DNA of 49,903 nt from Dactylosporangium sucinum (GCF_014647515.1 NZ_BMPI01000075.1:1223-51125), one strand, 5' to 3'. Positions 7,884 to 14,342 are shown, numbered from the stretch's first letter. Numbers and translations: made by a program. Notes: generated from the sequence alone by a model not told the origin.

Positions 7884-8741
7884 TCAGTGGTCGTCCGGCC
7901 GGTGGGCGATCAGGATCGGGCACTCGGCGTGGTGCATCAGCTGCTGCCCGACCGAGCCGAGCAGCAGGCCGGTGAAGCCGCCGTGACCGCGGCTGCCGAC
8001 GACCACGAGCTGCGCGGTGTGCGACATCCCGACGAGCACCCGGGCCGCCCGGCCGACCGCGAGCAGCGCCGTCAGCCTGGTGCCCGGGTACTTCTCCGCC
8101 CAGCCCGCCAGCGACGCCTCCAGCGCGGCGCGCTCGTCCGCCTCGACGGCGCTGAGCGGCACGACGGCCGGGCTCGGCGGGCTGTACGCGCGGACGGCGA
8201 TCACCTCGGCGCCGCGGGCGACGGCCGCCTCGAACGCGAGCGCAAGCGCCGCGTCCGTCGACCCGGACCCGTCGACGCCGACCACGACCGGACCGTCCGT
8301 CGTGCCGGCCCGCCCGCGGACGACGGCGACGGGGGTTCGCGCGTGGGTGGCGACCTGCTGGCTGATCGAGCCGAGCAGCAGGTTGGTCATGCCCCCGCCG
8401 CCGCGGTTGCCCACCACGAGCAGGCGCGTGCCCGCGGCCTGGCCGAGCAGCAGCGGCGCGGGTTCCGCGTGCACCGCCGAGCCCGTGACCTCGACGGTGG
8501 GCCGGCGGCGGCGCACGTGCTCGACGATGTCGCGGACGGTGTGGTCGCCGCGCTCCTCGGCCTCCGTCGCCAGCACCTCGGTCACCTGGCCGTACATGGC
8601 GGCGGCGGGCCAGGCCAGCTGGTACGCGTACACGATGCGCAGCGGCGCCCCGGTCCGGGCCGCCTCGTCCGCGGCCCAGTCGACCGCGTCCCGCGCCTCG
8701 ACCGACCCGTCGTAGCCGACGACGATCCGTTGGGTCTCCAT
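7884..8741 (-). CDS. Universal stress protein, two UspA domains (divergent copy)
   Basis: The 285-residue protein has two UspA domains: METQRIVVGYDGS opens the first, and GNRGGGGMTNLLLGS and GSRGHGGFTGLLLGS are the two ATP-binding signatures. It is clearly less similar to the other two than they are to each other, so it predates their duplication. The ATG at 8741 follows GAGGGGAGC. About 205 bases separate it from the divergent 67-residue gene, and that space has a one-mismatch box at 8841-8854 and a weaker site around 8801-8813. Confidence 0.92.
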   Translation of the reverse strand: METQRIVVGYDGSVEARDAVDWAADEAARTGAPLRIVYAYQLAWPAAAMYGQVTEVLATEAEERGDHTVRDIVEHVRRRRPTVEVTGSAVHAEPAPLLLGQAAGTRLLVVGNRGGGGMTNLLLGSISQQVATHARTPVAVVRGRAGTTDGPVVVGVDGSGSTDAALALAFEAAVARGAEVIAVRAYSPPSPAVVPLSAVEADERAALEASLAGWAEKYPGTRLTALLAVGRAARVLVGMSHTAQLVVVGSRGHGGFTGLLLGSVGQQLMHHAECPILIAHRPDDH

Positions 8742-8840
8742 CGTTGCTCCCCTCTCGATGCCTCCACCCTCAGCGTCGAGCCGTCGATGTCCGTCCGGCA
8801 GGGGCTTTGGGCCGGCCGCGGGGGGTCGTTCGCCTCACCC

Positions 8841-8854
8841 GGGCCGTTCGTCCG
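8841..8854. promoter_or_regulatory. Regulon box between divergent stress genes
   Basis: GGGCCGTTCGTCCG is the reverse form of the box with one mismatch; its core GGACGAACGGCCC is the same as in the box before pfl. A looser GGGGCTTTGGGCC lies at 8801-8813, nearer the stress protein. On the plus strand TTGACA at 8905-8910 could be the -35 element for the 67-residue gene. Confidence 0.45.
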
Positions 8855-8947
8855 GGCGCACGGGCCGTTCGGCGCTGTCCGCCGGCGGGACCCGGGCGGC
8901 ACGGTTGACATGTCGGGAATGACCGAGAAATCCGGGAGGTGGGGGCC

Positions 8948-9151
8948 ATGACCACGCAGACGCTGACGACGACCGTGGTGCCGCGGCGGCCGAGCACCGA
9001 CACCGCTGACCTGGCCCTGCGGATGTGCCGGGCCGAGCGGCGCGCCGAGGCGCTCGCCGCCGCGATCCGGCTGCTGTGCGAGGACGGCACACCGGCCCAG
9101 CGGCAGGCCGCCGGGCTGGTGCGGGCGATGCTGGACGAGGCGCTGTTGTAG
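8948..9151 (+). CDS. Small hypothetical protein (67 aa)
   Basis: The ATG at 8948 is preceded by GGGAGGTGGGGGCC. The protein has a polar threonine-rich start (MTTQTLTTTVVPRR) and then an amphipathic helical part, RMCRAERRAEALAAAIRLL, ending in RAMLDEALL. I recognise no family. The strong ribosome binding site, start position and place within the box-containing island make it a credible gene. Confidence 0.65.
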   Translation: MTTQTLTTTVVPRRPSTDTADLALRMCRAERRAEALAAAIRLLCEDGTPAQRQAAGLVRAMLDEALL

Positions 9152-9237
9152 ACGAGCGCCGCTGTGGACGGGCGGCCGCTTGGGGCGGGCGGCCGCTTGG
9201 GATGGGCGGCCGCTTCAGTCGCGGACTGCCGCGCCGT

Positions 9238-9384
9238 TCATGACGCGCCGGCGGCGGGGCGGCGCCGCGCGGGCGGTTCGCGCAGCGCCCGGGCGGTCAT
9301 CCGGGCGAGCGCGTCGCTCATCACGACGCCGACGGCGGCGATCCCGATCCCGAGCAGGGCCGAGCGCAGGTTGTCGCGGCTCAT
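9238..9384 (-). CDS. Small membrane-associated peptide (48 aa)
   Basis: The ATG at 9384 has AAGGAGG four bases upstream. The peptide has one hydrophobic stretch, SALLGIGIAAVGVVMSDALA, followed by an arginine-rich tail RALREPPARRRPAAG. It looks like a single-pass membrane peptide of unknown role. It is divergent from the 95-residue membrane protein at 9541, and GGGCCGATCGGCCC lies between them. Confidence 0.6.
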   Translation of the reverse strand: MSRDNLRSALLGIGIAAVGVVMSDALARMTARALREPPARRRPAAGAS

Positions 9385-9441
9385 GGCTCCTCCTTCCGTG
9401 GCACCGGCCCCAGTCTGTGGCGTCCGGCCGCCACGCCGTCA

Positions 9442-9455
9442 GGGCCGATCGGCCC
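9442..9455. promoter_or_regulatory. Symmetric variant of the regulon box
   Basis: GGGCCGATCGGCCC is a perfect 14-bp palindrome one mismatch from the box in either direction. It lies between two divergent small membrane-protein genes and so could serve both. Confidence 0.4.
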
Positions 9456-9540
9456 GCTGTGCACGGGACCGTGCGCACTGGCCGGGGTACGCGTGGCGGG
9501 CGAGGCTGAGGCCGGAGCAGGATCGGGGGAGGAGCGCATC

Positions 9541-9828
9541 ATGGCGGCGACGATGATCTTCGCGGGTGCCATCGCGGCGGTGTACGGCATCCTCATCGCC
9601 ATGCACGTCGCGGCGATCCGCGCCCGCGGACCGGCCGACGACCGGTACCGTCCCCGGCTCGCCGTGTGGCTGGCGAGCGCCGGCGACCGGCGCCGGGCCC
9701 GGATCGAGACCGAGGCCGCTCACGACCTCGTCGCGGGCCGGCTGACCCGCGACCGGTACCGGGCGACGATGGCCGCGATGGCGGCCCAGGACGACGTCGA
9801 GCACCCGCTCGCGGTGCCCAAGGCGTGA
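9541..9828 (+). CDS. Small membrane protein with SHOCT-like tail
   Basis: The 95-residue protein begins with one membrane segment (MIFAGAIAAVYGILIAMHVAA). It ends in a short helical motif, HDLVAGRLTRDRYRATMAAM, which has the pattern of SHOCT-type oligomerisation tails. GGGGGAGGAG precedes the ATG at 9541; an upstream in-frame GTG has no such site. It is 20 bases from the CBS-BON gene and probably in one transcript with it. The function is unknown. Confidence 0.75.
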   Translation: MAATMIFAGAIAAVYGILIAMHVAAIRARGPADDRYRPRLAVWLASAGDRRRARIETEAAHDLVAGRLTRDRYRATMAAMAAQDDVEHPLAVPKA

Positions 9829-9848
9829 ACGAGCGGGGGAGGCGCGCG

Positions 9849-10475
9849 ATGCACGAGGTACAGGTGCGTGAAGTGATGACCCAGGCGGTGGTCGTGGTGA
9901 CCGCGGACTGCCGGGCCCGCAACATCATCGACGTGCTCACCGACTACGGGGCGAGCGGCATGCCCGTCGTCGACGACGCCGACCGGGTGATCGGCGTGGT
10001 GTCGGAGGCGGACCTGCTGCCGGCGATCGGCGACGGCACGTCCCTGGAGTCCAGCCGGGCCGCCGAGCTGATGACGGCGCCGGCCGTCACCGTCGGCCCG
10101 GAGGCGCCGGTCGGCGTCGCGGCGCGGCTCATGTCCCACCACCGGGTGAAGCGACTGCCGGTGGTCGACGACGCGTCGGGCCGGCTGGTCGGCATCATCA
10201 CCCGCGGCGACCTGGTCCGCCGGACGCTGCGCGGCGACGACGCGATCGCACGCGACGTCCTGGACGGGGTGGTGCTGCCCACCTACGGCGTCGACCCGGC
10301 GCGGATCTCGGTCGAGGTGCACGACGGGGCGGTCACGCTGCGCGGCAGCGTCGACCGGCGGGCCACGGCCGTCCGGCTGGCCGCCCGCACGCGGGCCGTC
10401 GAGGGCGTCCTGCGGGTCGCCGACGAGCTGGACTGGTCGGTCGACGACACGAGACCGCGGCGGCGCTGCGGGTGA
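9849..10475 (+). CDS. CBS-domain pair with C-terminal BON domain
   Basis: The 208-residue protein has two CBS domains. The first spans about residues 5-60 (REVMTQAVVVV to VIGVVSEADLL) and the second about 75-125 (ELMTAPAVTVGPEAPV to LVGIITRGDLV). A BON domain follows at about 140-200 (ISVEVHDGAVTLRGSVDRR). CBS pairs sense adenine nucleotides, and BON domains bind membranes or lipids. This architecture is common next to universal stress proteins in actinobacterial dormancy regions. GGGGGAGG lies upstream of the ATG at 9849. Confidence 0.92.
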   Translation: MHEVQVREVMTQAVVVVTADCRARNIIDVLTDYGASGMPVVDDADRVIGVVSEADLLPAIGDGTSLESSRAAELMTAPAVTVGPEAPVGVAARLMSHHRVKRLPVVDDASGRLVGIITRGDLVRRTLRGDDAIARDVLDGVVLPTYGVDPARISVEVHDGAVTLRGSVDRRATAVRLAARTRAVEGVLRVADELDWSVDDTRPRRRCG

Positions 10476-10487
10476 ACCGATGCGCGG

Positions 10488-10518
10488 GCGGGTCCCCGGG
10501 GCTGCCCCCGGGACCCGC
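10488..10518. terminator. Bidirectional terminator hairpin
   Basis: GCGGGTCCC (10488-10496) pairs with GGGACCCGC (10510-10518), and the G-run and C-run inside extend the stem. It lies between the ends of the plus-strand CBS-BON gene and the minus-strand Hsp20 remnant, so it can stop both transcripts. Confidence 0.7.
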
Positions 10519-10521
10519 GCT

Positions 10522-10647
10522 TCACTGCTTCCTGGCGGCCTTGCCGGCGACGGTGATCGGGATCTCCGGTCCGGGCTCGGCCCGACCGGTCAGCGGCACC
10601 CGGATCTCCAGGATGCCGGCGGTGTATCCGGCGGTGATCCCGTTCAT
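10522..10647 (-). pseudogene. Hsp20 remnant: C-terminal piece only
   Basis: The 41-residue reading frame MNGITAGYTAGILEIRVPL continues to PEIPITVAG. It matches the end of the alpha-crystallin domain (a Y-x-x-G-I-L-E-I-R-V-P-L strand) plus the C-terminal I-x-I type motif of small heat-shock proteins. The first hundred or so residues are missing. The ATG at 10647 still has an AGGAG ribosome site, and a box lies about 50 bases further upstream. A deletion therefore seems to have joined the promoter region to the gene's end. Whether the peptide is still made is unknown. Confidence 0.75.
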
Positions 10648-10696
10648 CTGGCTCCTGGCCGGCCGGCGGGACGACGGGAGTCCGGCCCGTCGCCGC

Positions 10697-10710
10697 GGGA
10701 CGAAGGGCCT
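10697..10710. promoter_or_regulatory. Regulon box in front of the Hsp20 remnant
   Basis: GGGACGAAGGGCCT matches the box at 13 of 14 positions, counting N4 as free. It lies 50 bases upstream of the remnant's ATG, suggesting the intact gene belonged to the same regulon. Confidence 0.4.
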
Positions 10711-10715
10711 GTTGC

Positions 10716-11063
10716 TCAGGAGCCGGCGCGCGGCGCGTACATGATGACGGCGACGCCGACGAGGCAGACGACGGCGCCGATGACGTCGTAGCGGTCGGGG
10801 CGGAACCGGTCGACCACCATGGCCCAGGCGAGGGAGCCGGCGACGAAGACGCCGCCGTAGGCGGCCAGGATGCGGCCGAAGTTGGCGTCGGGCTGGAGGG
10901 TCGCGACGAAGCCGTAGGCGCCGAGGGCGGCGACGCCGGCGCCGATCCACAGCAGGCCCTTGTGCTCGCGCACGCCCTGCCAGATGAGCCAGGCCCCGCC
11001 GATCTCGGCGAGGGCGGCGAGAACGAACAGGGCGATGGACCGGATGATCGTCATGGTCGTCAT
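10716..11063 (-). CDS. YnfA-family (UPF0060) membrane protein
   Basis: The 115-residue protein has four predicted membrane helices and the family hallmarks: LAALAEIGGAWLIWQ in helix 1, then AYGGVFVAGSLAWAM and RPDRYDVIGA before the last helix. YnfA proteins resemble small multidrug-resistance transporters. Here the gene follows a metal-type operon on the same strand, so a role in metal or cation resistance is possible. A strong hairpin (11076-11109) lies just before its start and would limit read-through. ATG at 11063 is used; a second ATG at 11054 is possible. Confidence 0.88.
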   Translation of the reverse strand: MTTMTIIRSIALFVLAALAEIGGAWLIWQGVREHKGLLWIGAGVAALGAYGFVATLQPDANFGRILAAYGGVFVAGSLAWAMVVDRFRPDRYDVIGAVVCLVGVAVIMYAPRAGS

Positions 11064-11075
11064 CGCAGCACACCG

Positions 11076-11109
11076 CGGCGGTGCGGCCGTTGCGGGGGCC
11101 GCACCGCCG
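11076..11109. terminator. 13-bp perfect stem between the MerT-like gene and ynfA
   Basis: CGGCGGTGCGGCC and GGCCGCACCGCCG flank an 8-base loop. It begins a few bases beyond the end of the cysteine-rich membrane gene on the minus strand and ends 13 bases before the ynfA start. It can act as a terminator or attenuator. Confidence 0.7.
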
Positions 11110-11116
11110 GCGGTGT

Positions 11117-11443
11117 TCAGCAGCCGCACCCTCCGCCGCCGCAGCCGCAGGTGGCGCCGGCCGCGGCGGCGTGCCGGGCGCTGCGGCGCCGGTGCAGCCA
11201 CCACATGCCCAGCGCCGCGACGCCCAGCCCGGCGGCGACGGCGAGGAGGGTCTTCTCCAGGACCGCCGCGCCGGCGGTGGTGAGCACCCCGGCCGCGATG
11301 AGCAGGGGCAGAGCGCAGCAGGCGGCGCAGGCGACGGCGGCGAGCACGCCGCTGACCTTGCTGCGCGTCGGCGGCGCGTTGTCCACCGGCGGCGGCTGCA
11401 GGGGCAGCCGCACGTGGGCCCGGTCCGTGTCGCCGGCGGTCAC
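11117..11443 (-). CDS. MerT-like small cysteine-rich membrane protein
   Basis: The 108-residue protein has two to three membrane helices. Helix 1 carries a cysteine cluster, AACCALPLLIAAG, similar to the vicinal cysteines in the first helix of mercury transporters of the MerT type. The C-terminus is a run of cysteine-glycine pairs, GATCGCGGGGCGC, well suited to bind soft metals. The GTG at 11443 overlaps the stop of the upstream gene (GTGA), so the two form an operon behind a MerR-type promoter. Mercury specificity cannot be proven, since MerA and MerP are absent. Other thiophilic metals or metalloids are possible. Confidence 0.7.
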   Translation of the reverse strand: MTAGDTDRAHVRLPLQPPPVDNAPPTRSKVSGVLAAVACAACCALPLLIAAGVLTTAGAAVLEKTLLAVAAGLGVAALGMWWLHRRRSARHAAAAGATCGCGGGGCGC

Positions 11444-11835
11444 GAGGCCGTACCGGCGGCGATCGCGCTCGCCCGGCCGGCGATCGCGCTCGCCCGGCCG
11501 GCGACCGCGCTCGCCCGGCCGGCGAGGGAGGCGAGCACGTCGGTGTGGGCGGCCGGGACCTCGACGTCCAGGACGAGCGCCTCGCCGCCGGTGCCGGTCG
11601 CCGGCTGCGGCGTGACGGTGAAGGTGAAGAACGAGCAGCACTGCGTCTCGCGGGCGGCCAGGTCGCGCACGGCGGCCTCGAGCCCGGCCGCGCCGGTCAG
11701 GCGCATCCGGGCGTGGGTCGGGCTCACCGTGGTCACCGCGCGGACGGCGGTGGCGAACAGTGCGTCGAACTCGGCCAGCCGCAGCGGCTGTTCCGCGGTC
11801 GGCAGGGTGCACGCGTCAGGGACGTCGAACGCCAT
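11440..11835 (-). CDS. Conserved hypothetical protein with CCSFF motif, metal-operon partner
   Basis: The 131-residue protein begins MAFDVPDACTLPTAEQPLRL and has a conserved-looking core, RDLAARETQCCSFFTFTV, whose vicinal cysteines could bind metal. I know similar small proteins from actinobacterial metal-resistance operons but not their function. AAGGAG precedes the ATG at 11835. The C-terminus carries three copies of a seven-residue repeat (GRASAIA type) encoded by a 21-bp DNA repeat, which may be a recent expansion. Next gene overlaps by 4 bases. Confidence 0.7.
   Translation of the reverse strand: MAFDVPDACTLPTAEQPLRLAEFDALFATAVRAVTTVSPTHARMRLTGAAGLEAAVRDLAARETQCCSFFTFTVTPQPATGTGGEALVLDVEVPAAHTDVLASLAGRASAVAGRASAIAGRASAIAAGTAS
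11458..11520. repeat. Three tandem copies of a 21-bp unit
   Basis: The unit starts GGCGATCGCGCTCGCC and ends CGGCC. Copies lie at 11458-11478, 11479-11499 and 11500-11520; the third differs at one base (GGCGACC), and a partial fourth copy follows. The repeat is in frame within the 131-residue protein and encodes its seven-residue C-terminal repeats. Confidence 0.9.
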
Positions 11836-11887
11836 CACAGGCTCCTTGAACTGGCAGGACAGGCGCCGGTGCGGCGCTGCTCCCCGA

Positions 11888-11918
11888 CGGTAAGCCTGTA
11901 CCGGGGTACCGGATGCAA
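11888..11918 (-). promoter_or_regulatory. MerR-type promoter/operator
   Basis: On the minus strand TTGCAT (11918-11913) and TTACCG (11893-11888) are separated by 19 bases, the over-long spacer typical of MerR-family promoters. The spacer centres on the imperfect dyad CCGGTACCCCGGTACAGG, in which GTACC is mirrored by GGTAC. It lies about 50 bases upstream of the 131-residue gene. No MerR-family gene is in the window. Confidence 0.6.
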
Positions 11919-11984
11919 CCCCGCGGCGCGCAGCGGCAGGCGGTATGCTGGCGGTGCCGTGGCCGCTCAGCGCGAGCCGTGGCC

Positions 11985-12073
11985 GGCGGTGGGGCCCGCC
12001 GACCCGTGCCGGGTGAACCGCGACGATGCCAACGGTCCCTGCAGACAGCTGCCGCGTGCCTGCAGGAGGGACC
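11985..12073 (+). promoter_or_regulatory. Structured crcB leader, candidate fluoride-riboswitch-like element
   Basis: A first hairpin has GGCG (11985-11988) paired with CGCC (11997-12000) around the 8-base loop GTGGGGCC. A second is ACCCG (12002-12006) with CGGGT (12010-12014). Loop bases GGGGCC (11991-11996) can pair with GGTCCC (12034-12039) as a pseudoknot. The same GGTCCC plus TGCAG can instead pair with CTGCA (12060-12064) and GGGACC (12068-12073), burying the ribosome site AGGAGG at 12064-12069. These are mutually exclusive. The first hairpin closely resembles that of fluoride riboswitches, but the conserved 3' segment is displaced, so the class is not certain. Confidence 0.45.
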
Positions 12074-12081
12074 GCCCGCGC

Positions 12082-12567
12082 ATGAACCCCGTCCAGCCCA
12101 TCGACTCCGACGTCGACCTGCACGTTCCCGCCGAGCGCGCCGAGCTGCGCCCGCACGCGCTGCCGGTGCTGGCGGCGATCTCCGCCGGGGGCATGCTCGG
12201 CTCCGCCGCCCGCTACGGGCTCGGTGTCGCCTGGCCGCATGCGCCCGGCGAGTTCCCGTGGGCCACGCTGGTCGTCAACGTGTCGGGATGCCTGCTCATC
12301 GGCGTGCTCATGGTGATCGTCACCGAGGTCGCGACCCGGCAGCGACTGCTGCGCCCGTTCCTCGGCGTCGGCGTGCTCGGCGGGTACACGACGTTCTCCA
12401 CCTACGTCGTCGAGACGCACCGCACCGCCACCGCCGGGCGGCCCGGCCTCGGCCTGCTCTACCTGGCGGTCACCCTCGTCTCGGCGATGCTGGCGGTCTG
12501 GGTCGGGGCCGGGACCACCACCTGGCTGGTGCGGCGGGCCCGGCGAGCGGCGGGAGGCGACCGGTGA
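12082..12567 (+). CDS. crcB: CrcB/Fluc fluoride channel, subunit 1
   Basis: The 161-residue protein has a 25-residue polar N-terminal extension and then four membrane helices. Family motifs are GGMLGSAARYGLG, PWATLVVNVSGCLLIG and GGYTTFSTYVVET. Fluc proteins export fluoride as dual-topology dimers. Where two genes are paired, each is usually fixed in an opposite orientation and both are needed. The ATG at 12082 follows AGGAGG, which lies inside the 3' arm of a leader hairpin. The stop overlaps the second crcB by 4 bases. Confidence 0.92.
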   Translation: MNPVQPIDSDVDLHVPAERAELRPHALPVLAAISAGGMLGSAARYGLGVAWPHAPGEFPWATLVVNVSGCLLIGVLMVIVTEVATRQRLLRPFLGVGVLGGYTTFSTYVVETHRTATAGRPGLGLLYLAVTLVSAMLAVWVGAGTTTWLVRRARRAAGGDR

Positions 12568-12920
12568 CCCTGCTGCTGGTCCTGCTCGGCGCCGCGATCG
12601 GCGCCCCGCTGCGGTACCTTACCGACCGGGCCGTGCAGGCCCGGCACGACTCGGTCTTCCCGTGGGGCACCCTCATGGTCAACATCTCCGGGTCGCTGCT
12701 GCTCGGGTTCCTCACCGCGCTGCCCGCCGACCCGGCCCTCGTCGCCTTCGCCAGCATCGGCTTGTGCGGCGCGCTGACCACGTACTCCACCTTCAGCTAC
12801 GAGACCCTGCGCCTGGCCCAGACCGGCGCCTGGTTCCTCGCGGCGGGCAACGTGACGGCCTCCGTCGTCGCCGGGCTCGGCGCGGCGTACACCGGCACGC
12901 TCCTGGCCGCCGTCGTCTGA
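12564..12920 (+). CDS. crcB: CrcB/Fluc fluoride channel, subunit 2
   Basis: The 118-residue protein has four membrane helices with GAAIGAPLRYLTDR, FPWGTLMVNISGSLLLG and GLCGALTTYSTFSYET, the residues that line the Fluc pore. It lacks the N-terminal extension of its partner. The GTG start at 12564 overlaps the upstream stop (GTGA). Two adjacent genes of different sequence suggest a heterodimeric channel. Confidence 0.93.
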   Translation: MTLLLVLLGAAIGAPLRYLTDRAVQARHDSVFPWGTLMVNISGSLLLGFLTALPADPALVAFASIGLCGALTTYSTFSYETLRLAQTGAWFLAAGNVTASVVAGLGAAYTGTLLAAVV

Positions 12921-12933
12921 CGCCGCCGGTCGC

Positions 12934-13225
12934 CTACCGGTCCTCGCAGCAGCCGTCGGTGCAGGCCGCGGCGGCGGTGGGGGCGCGGCAGGCCTCGCCG
13001 CGCCACGCCTCCCGGCCCTCCTGCACCGCGACGGCGGCGATGGCCAGCGCGGCGAGCGGGTCGGGCCCACCACGAGCCGAACAGCGAAGAACGAGACGGC
13101 GATGATCCGCAGGGCGGTGCGCTCGCGGCGCTCGTGGTCGGGGCCGGAGCACTGGCAGGCCACCACGGCGGCGGAGGCGACCTCGATGACCGAGTCGAGG
13201 CCGATGCCGATGCACGACCGGATGG
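12934..13225 (-). pseudogene. Broken cation transporter (deleted N-terminus and middle)
   Basis: Read on the minus strand, GIGLDSVIEVASAAVV and RTALRIIAVSFF are followed by a frame change near 13065-13090. The other frame then continues DPLAALAIAAVAVQEG and REAWRGEACRAP, ending TDGCCEDR. In intact actinobacterial cation transporters of this type these pieces are separated by several further membrane helices, and helices also precede the first piece. This is therefore a remnant with at least two deletions and a frameshift. The cysteine-rich tail suggests it handled a soft or divalent metal. Confidence 0.75.
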
Positions 13226-13253
13226 TACACGGACGGCTGAACTATCCCGCAGA

Positions 13254-13275
13254 CATATTGTATAGTGCGCATATG
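13254..13275. promoter_or_regulatory. AT-rich dyad, candidate ArsR/SmtB-type operator
   Basis: CATAT (13254-13258) and ATATG (13271-13275) are inverted around 12 bases in a locally AT-rich stretch, which stands out in this GC-rich window. It lies 35 bases before the CDF exporter start and directly behind the broken transporter. ArsR/SmtB operators often have this spacing. No such regulator gene is nearby. Confidence 0.35.
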
Positions 13276-13310
13276 AGCATGCTTCCTGCGGCCGGGTTCG
13301 GTGACCGGCG

Positions 13311-14228
13311 ATGAGCCACCAGCACGACCACGCGACCACGGCGACCGGCGCGCACCGGCGGACCCTTGCCGCGGTCCTCGGCGTGTCGGCGGTGATCTTC
13401 GTCGTCGAGGTCGCCGGTGCGCTGCTCACCGGCAGCCTGGCGCTGCTGGCCGACGCCGGGCACGTGCTCGCCGACGCCGGCGGCGTCGCCCTCGCGCTGG
13501 GAGCGACCCTGCTGGCCGCCCGCCCCGCCTCGGGACGGCGGACCTTCGGCTGGGCCCGGGCGGAGATCCTCGCCGCGGCCGTCAACGGCCTGCTGCTGTG
13601 CGGCATCGGCGGGTACGTGTTCGTCGAGGGCATCCGGCGGCTGCTGCTCGACCAGGCCGACGTCGCGCCGGGCGGCATGGCCCTGTTCGGCGTCATCGGC
13701 CTGGCCGGCAACCTCGCCGGGGTGGCGCTGCTCTACCGGGCCCGCAACGCCAGCCTGAACCTGCGCGGCGCGTTCCTGGAGGTCGCCACCGACACCGCCA
13801 CCTCCGTCGGCGTCCTCGTCGCGGCCGGCGTCATCGCGCTGACCGGCTTCACCCGCGCCGACGCGATCGTGTCGATCCTCATCGGGCTGGTCATCGCGCC
13901 CCGGGCCGTCCGGCTGCTCAAGGAGGCGGTCGACATCCTGCTGGAGGCGGCCCCGCCCGGCATCGACCTGGCGCGGATCCGGGCCCACATCACCGGGCTC
14001 GACCACGTCCTCGCCGTCCACGACCTGCACGTCTCCACCGTGACGTCGGGCCTGCCTGTCCTCACCGCGCACGTGGTCGTCGACGACTCCTGCTTCCACG
14101 ACGGGCACGCGCCGCAGCTCCTGGACGCCCTCCAGGACTGCCTGGCCGGGCACTTCGACGTCGCCCACTCCACGTTCCAGCTCGAACCCGCCGGCCACGC
14201 GGACCACGAGCACCCGACGCACACCTGA
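13311..14228 (+). CDS. Cation diffusion facilitator (CzcD-like zinc/cobalt exporter)
   Basis: The 305-residue protein has a histidine-rich N-terminus (MSHQHDH), six membrane helices and a cytoplasmic domain (about 205-290), ending in HADHEHPTHT. The first metal-site motif is LLADAGHVLADAGG and the second EVATDTATSVGV, in which only the aspartate of the usual H/E-x3-D pair is clearly kept. CDF proteins exchange Zn2+, Co2+ or Cd2+ for protons. The intact gene next to a broken transporter suggests it carries the remaining efflux capacity. The ATG at 13311 has only a weak upstream purine run. Confidence 0.9.
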   Translation: MSHQHDHATTATGAHRRTLAAVLGVSAVIFVVEVAGALLTGSLALLADAGHVLADAGGVALALGATLLAARPASGRRTFGWARAEILAAAVNGLLLCGIGGYVFVEGIRRLLLDQADVAPGGMALFGVIGLAGNLAGVALLYRARNASLNLRGAFLEVATDTATSVGVLVAAGVIALTGFTRADAIVSILIGLVIAPRAVRLLKEAVDILLEAAPPGIDLARIRAHITGLDHVLAVHDLHVSTVTSGLPVLTAHVVVDDSCFHDGHAPQLLDALQDCLAGHFDVAHSTFQLEPAGHADHEHPTHT

Positions 14229-14261
14229 GACGTCATCCAGGGCGAACGGCCCGGGTGAGCC

Positions 14262-14275
14262 GGGACCGAACGCCC
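14262..14275 (+). promoter_or_regulatory. Regulon box upstream of a universal stress gene
   Basis: GGGACCGAACGCCC matches the box with one mismatch and lies 68 bases before the stress protein start. A second incomplete copy, GGGCGAACGGCCC (one base short), is at about 14240-14252. Confidence 0.45.
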
Positions 14276-14342
14276 TGCCGGCCGCGCGGGCGGCTCGCCA
14301 TGCTGGAACGAGCCAAGATCGCCGAGCGTCGAGGAGGCTGCG

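Noticed and set aside
6693..8951. A 752-codon plus-strand open frame opposite the stress gene cluster
   Set aside because: It is the complement of three well-defined UspA genes with ribosome sites on the other strand and shows no domain.
11458..11520. CRISPR-like array
   Set aside because: The units are contiguous with no spacers and are in frame within a coding region, so this is a coding tandem repeat.
11985..12073. Calling the crcB leader a canonical fluoride riboswitch
   Set aside because: The first hairpin fits but the conserved 3' GAUG segment is not directly followed by the pseudoknot strand, so only a candidate is reported.
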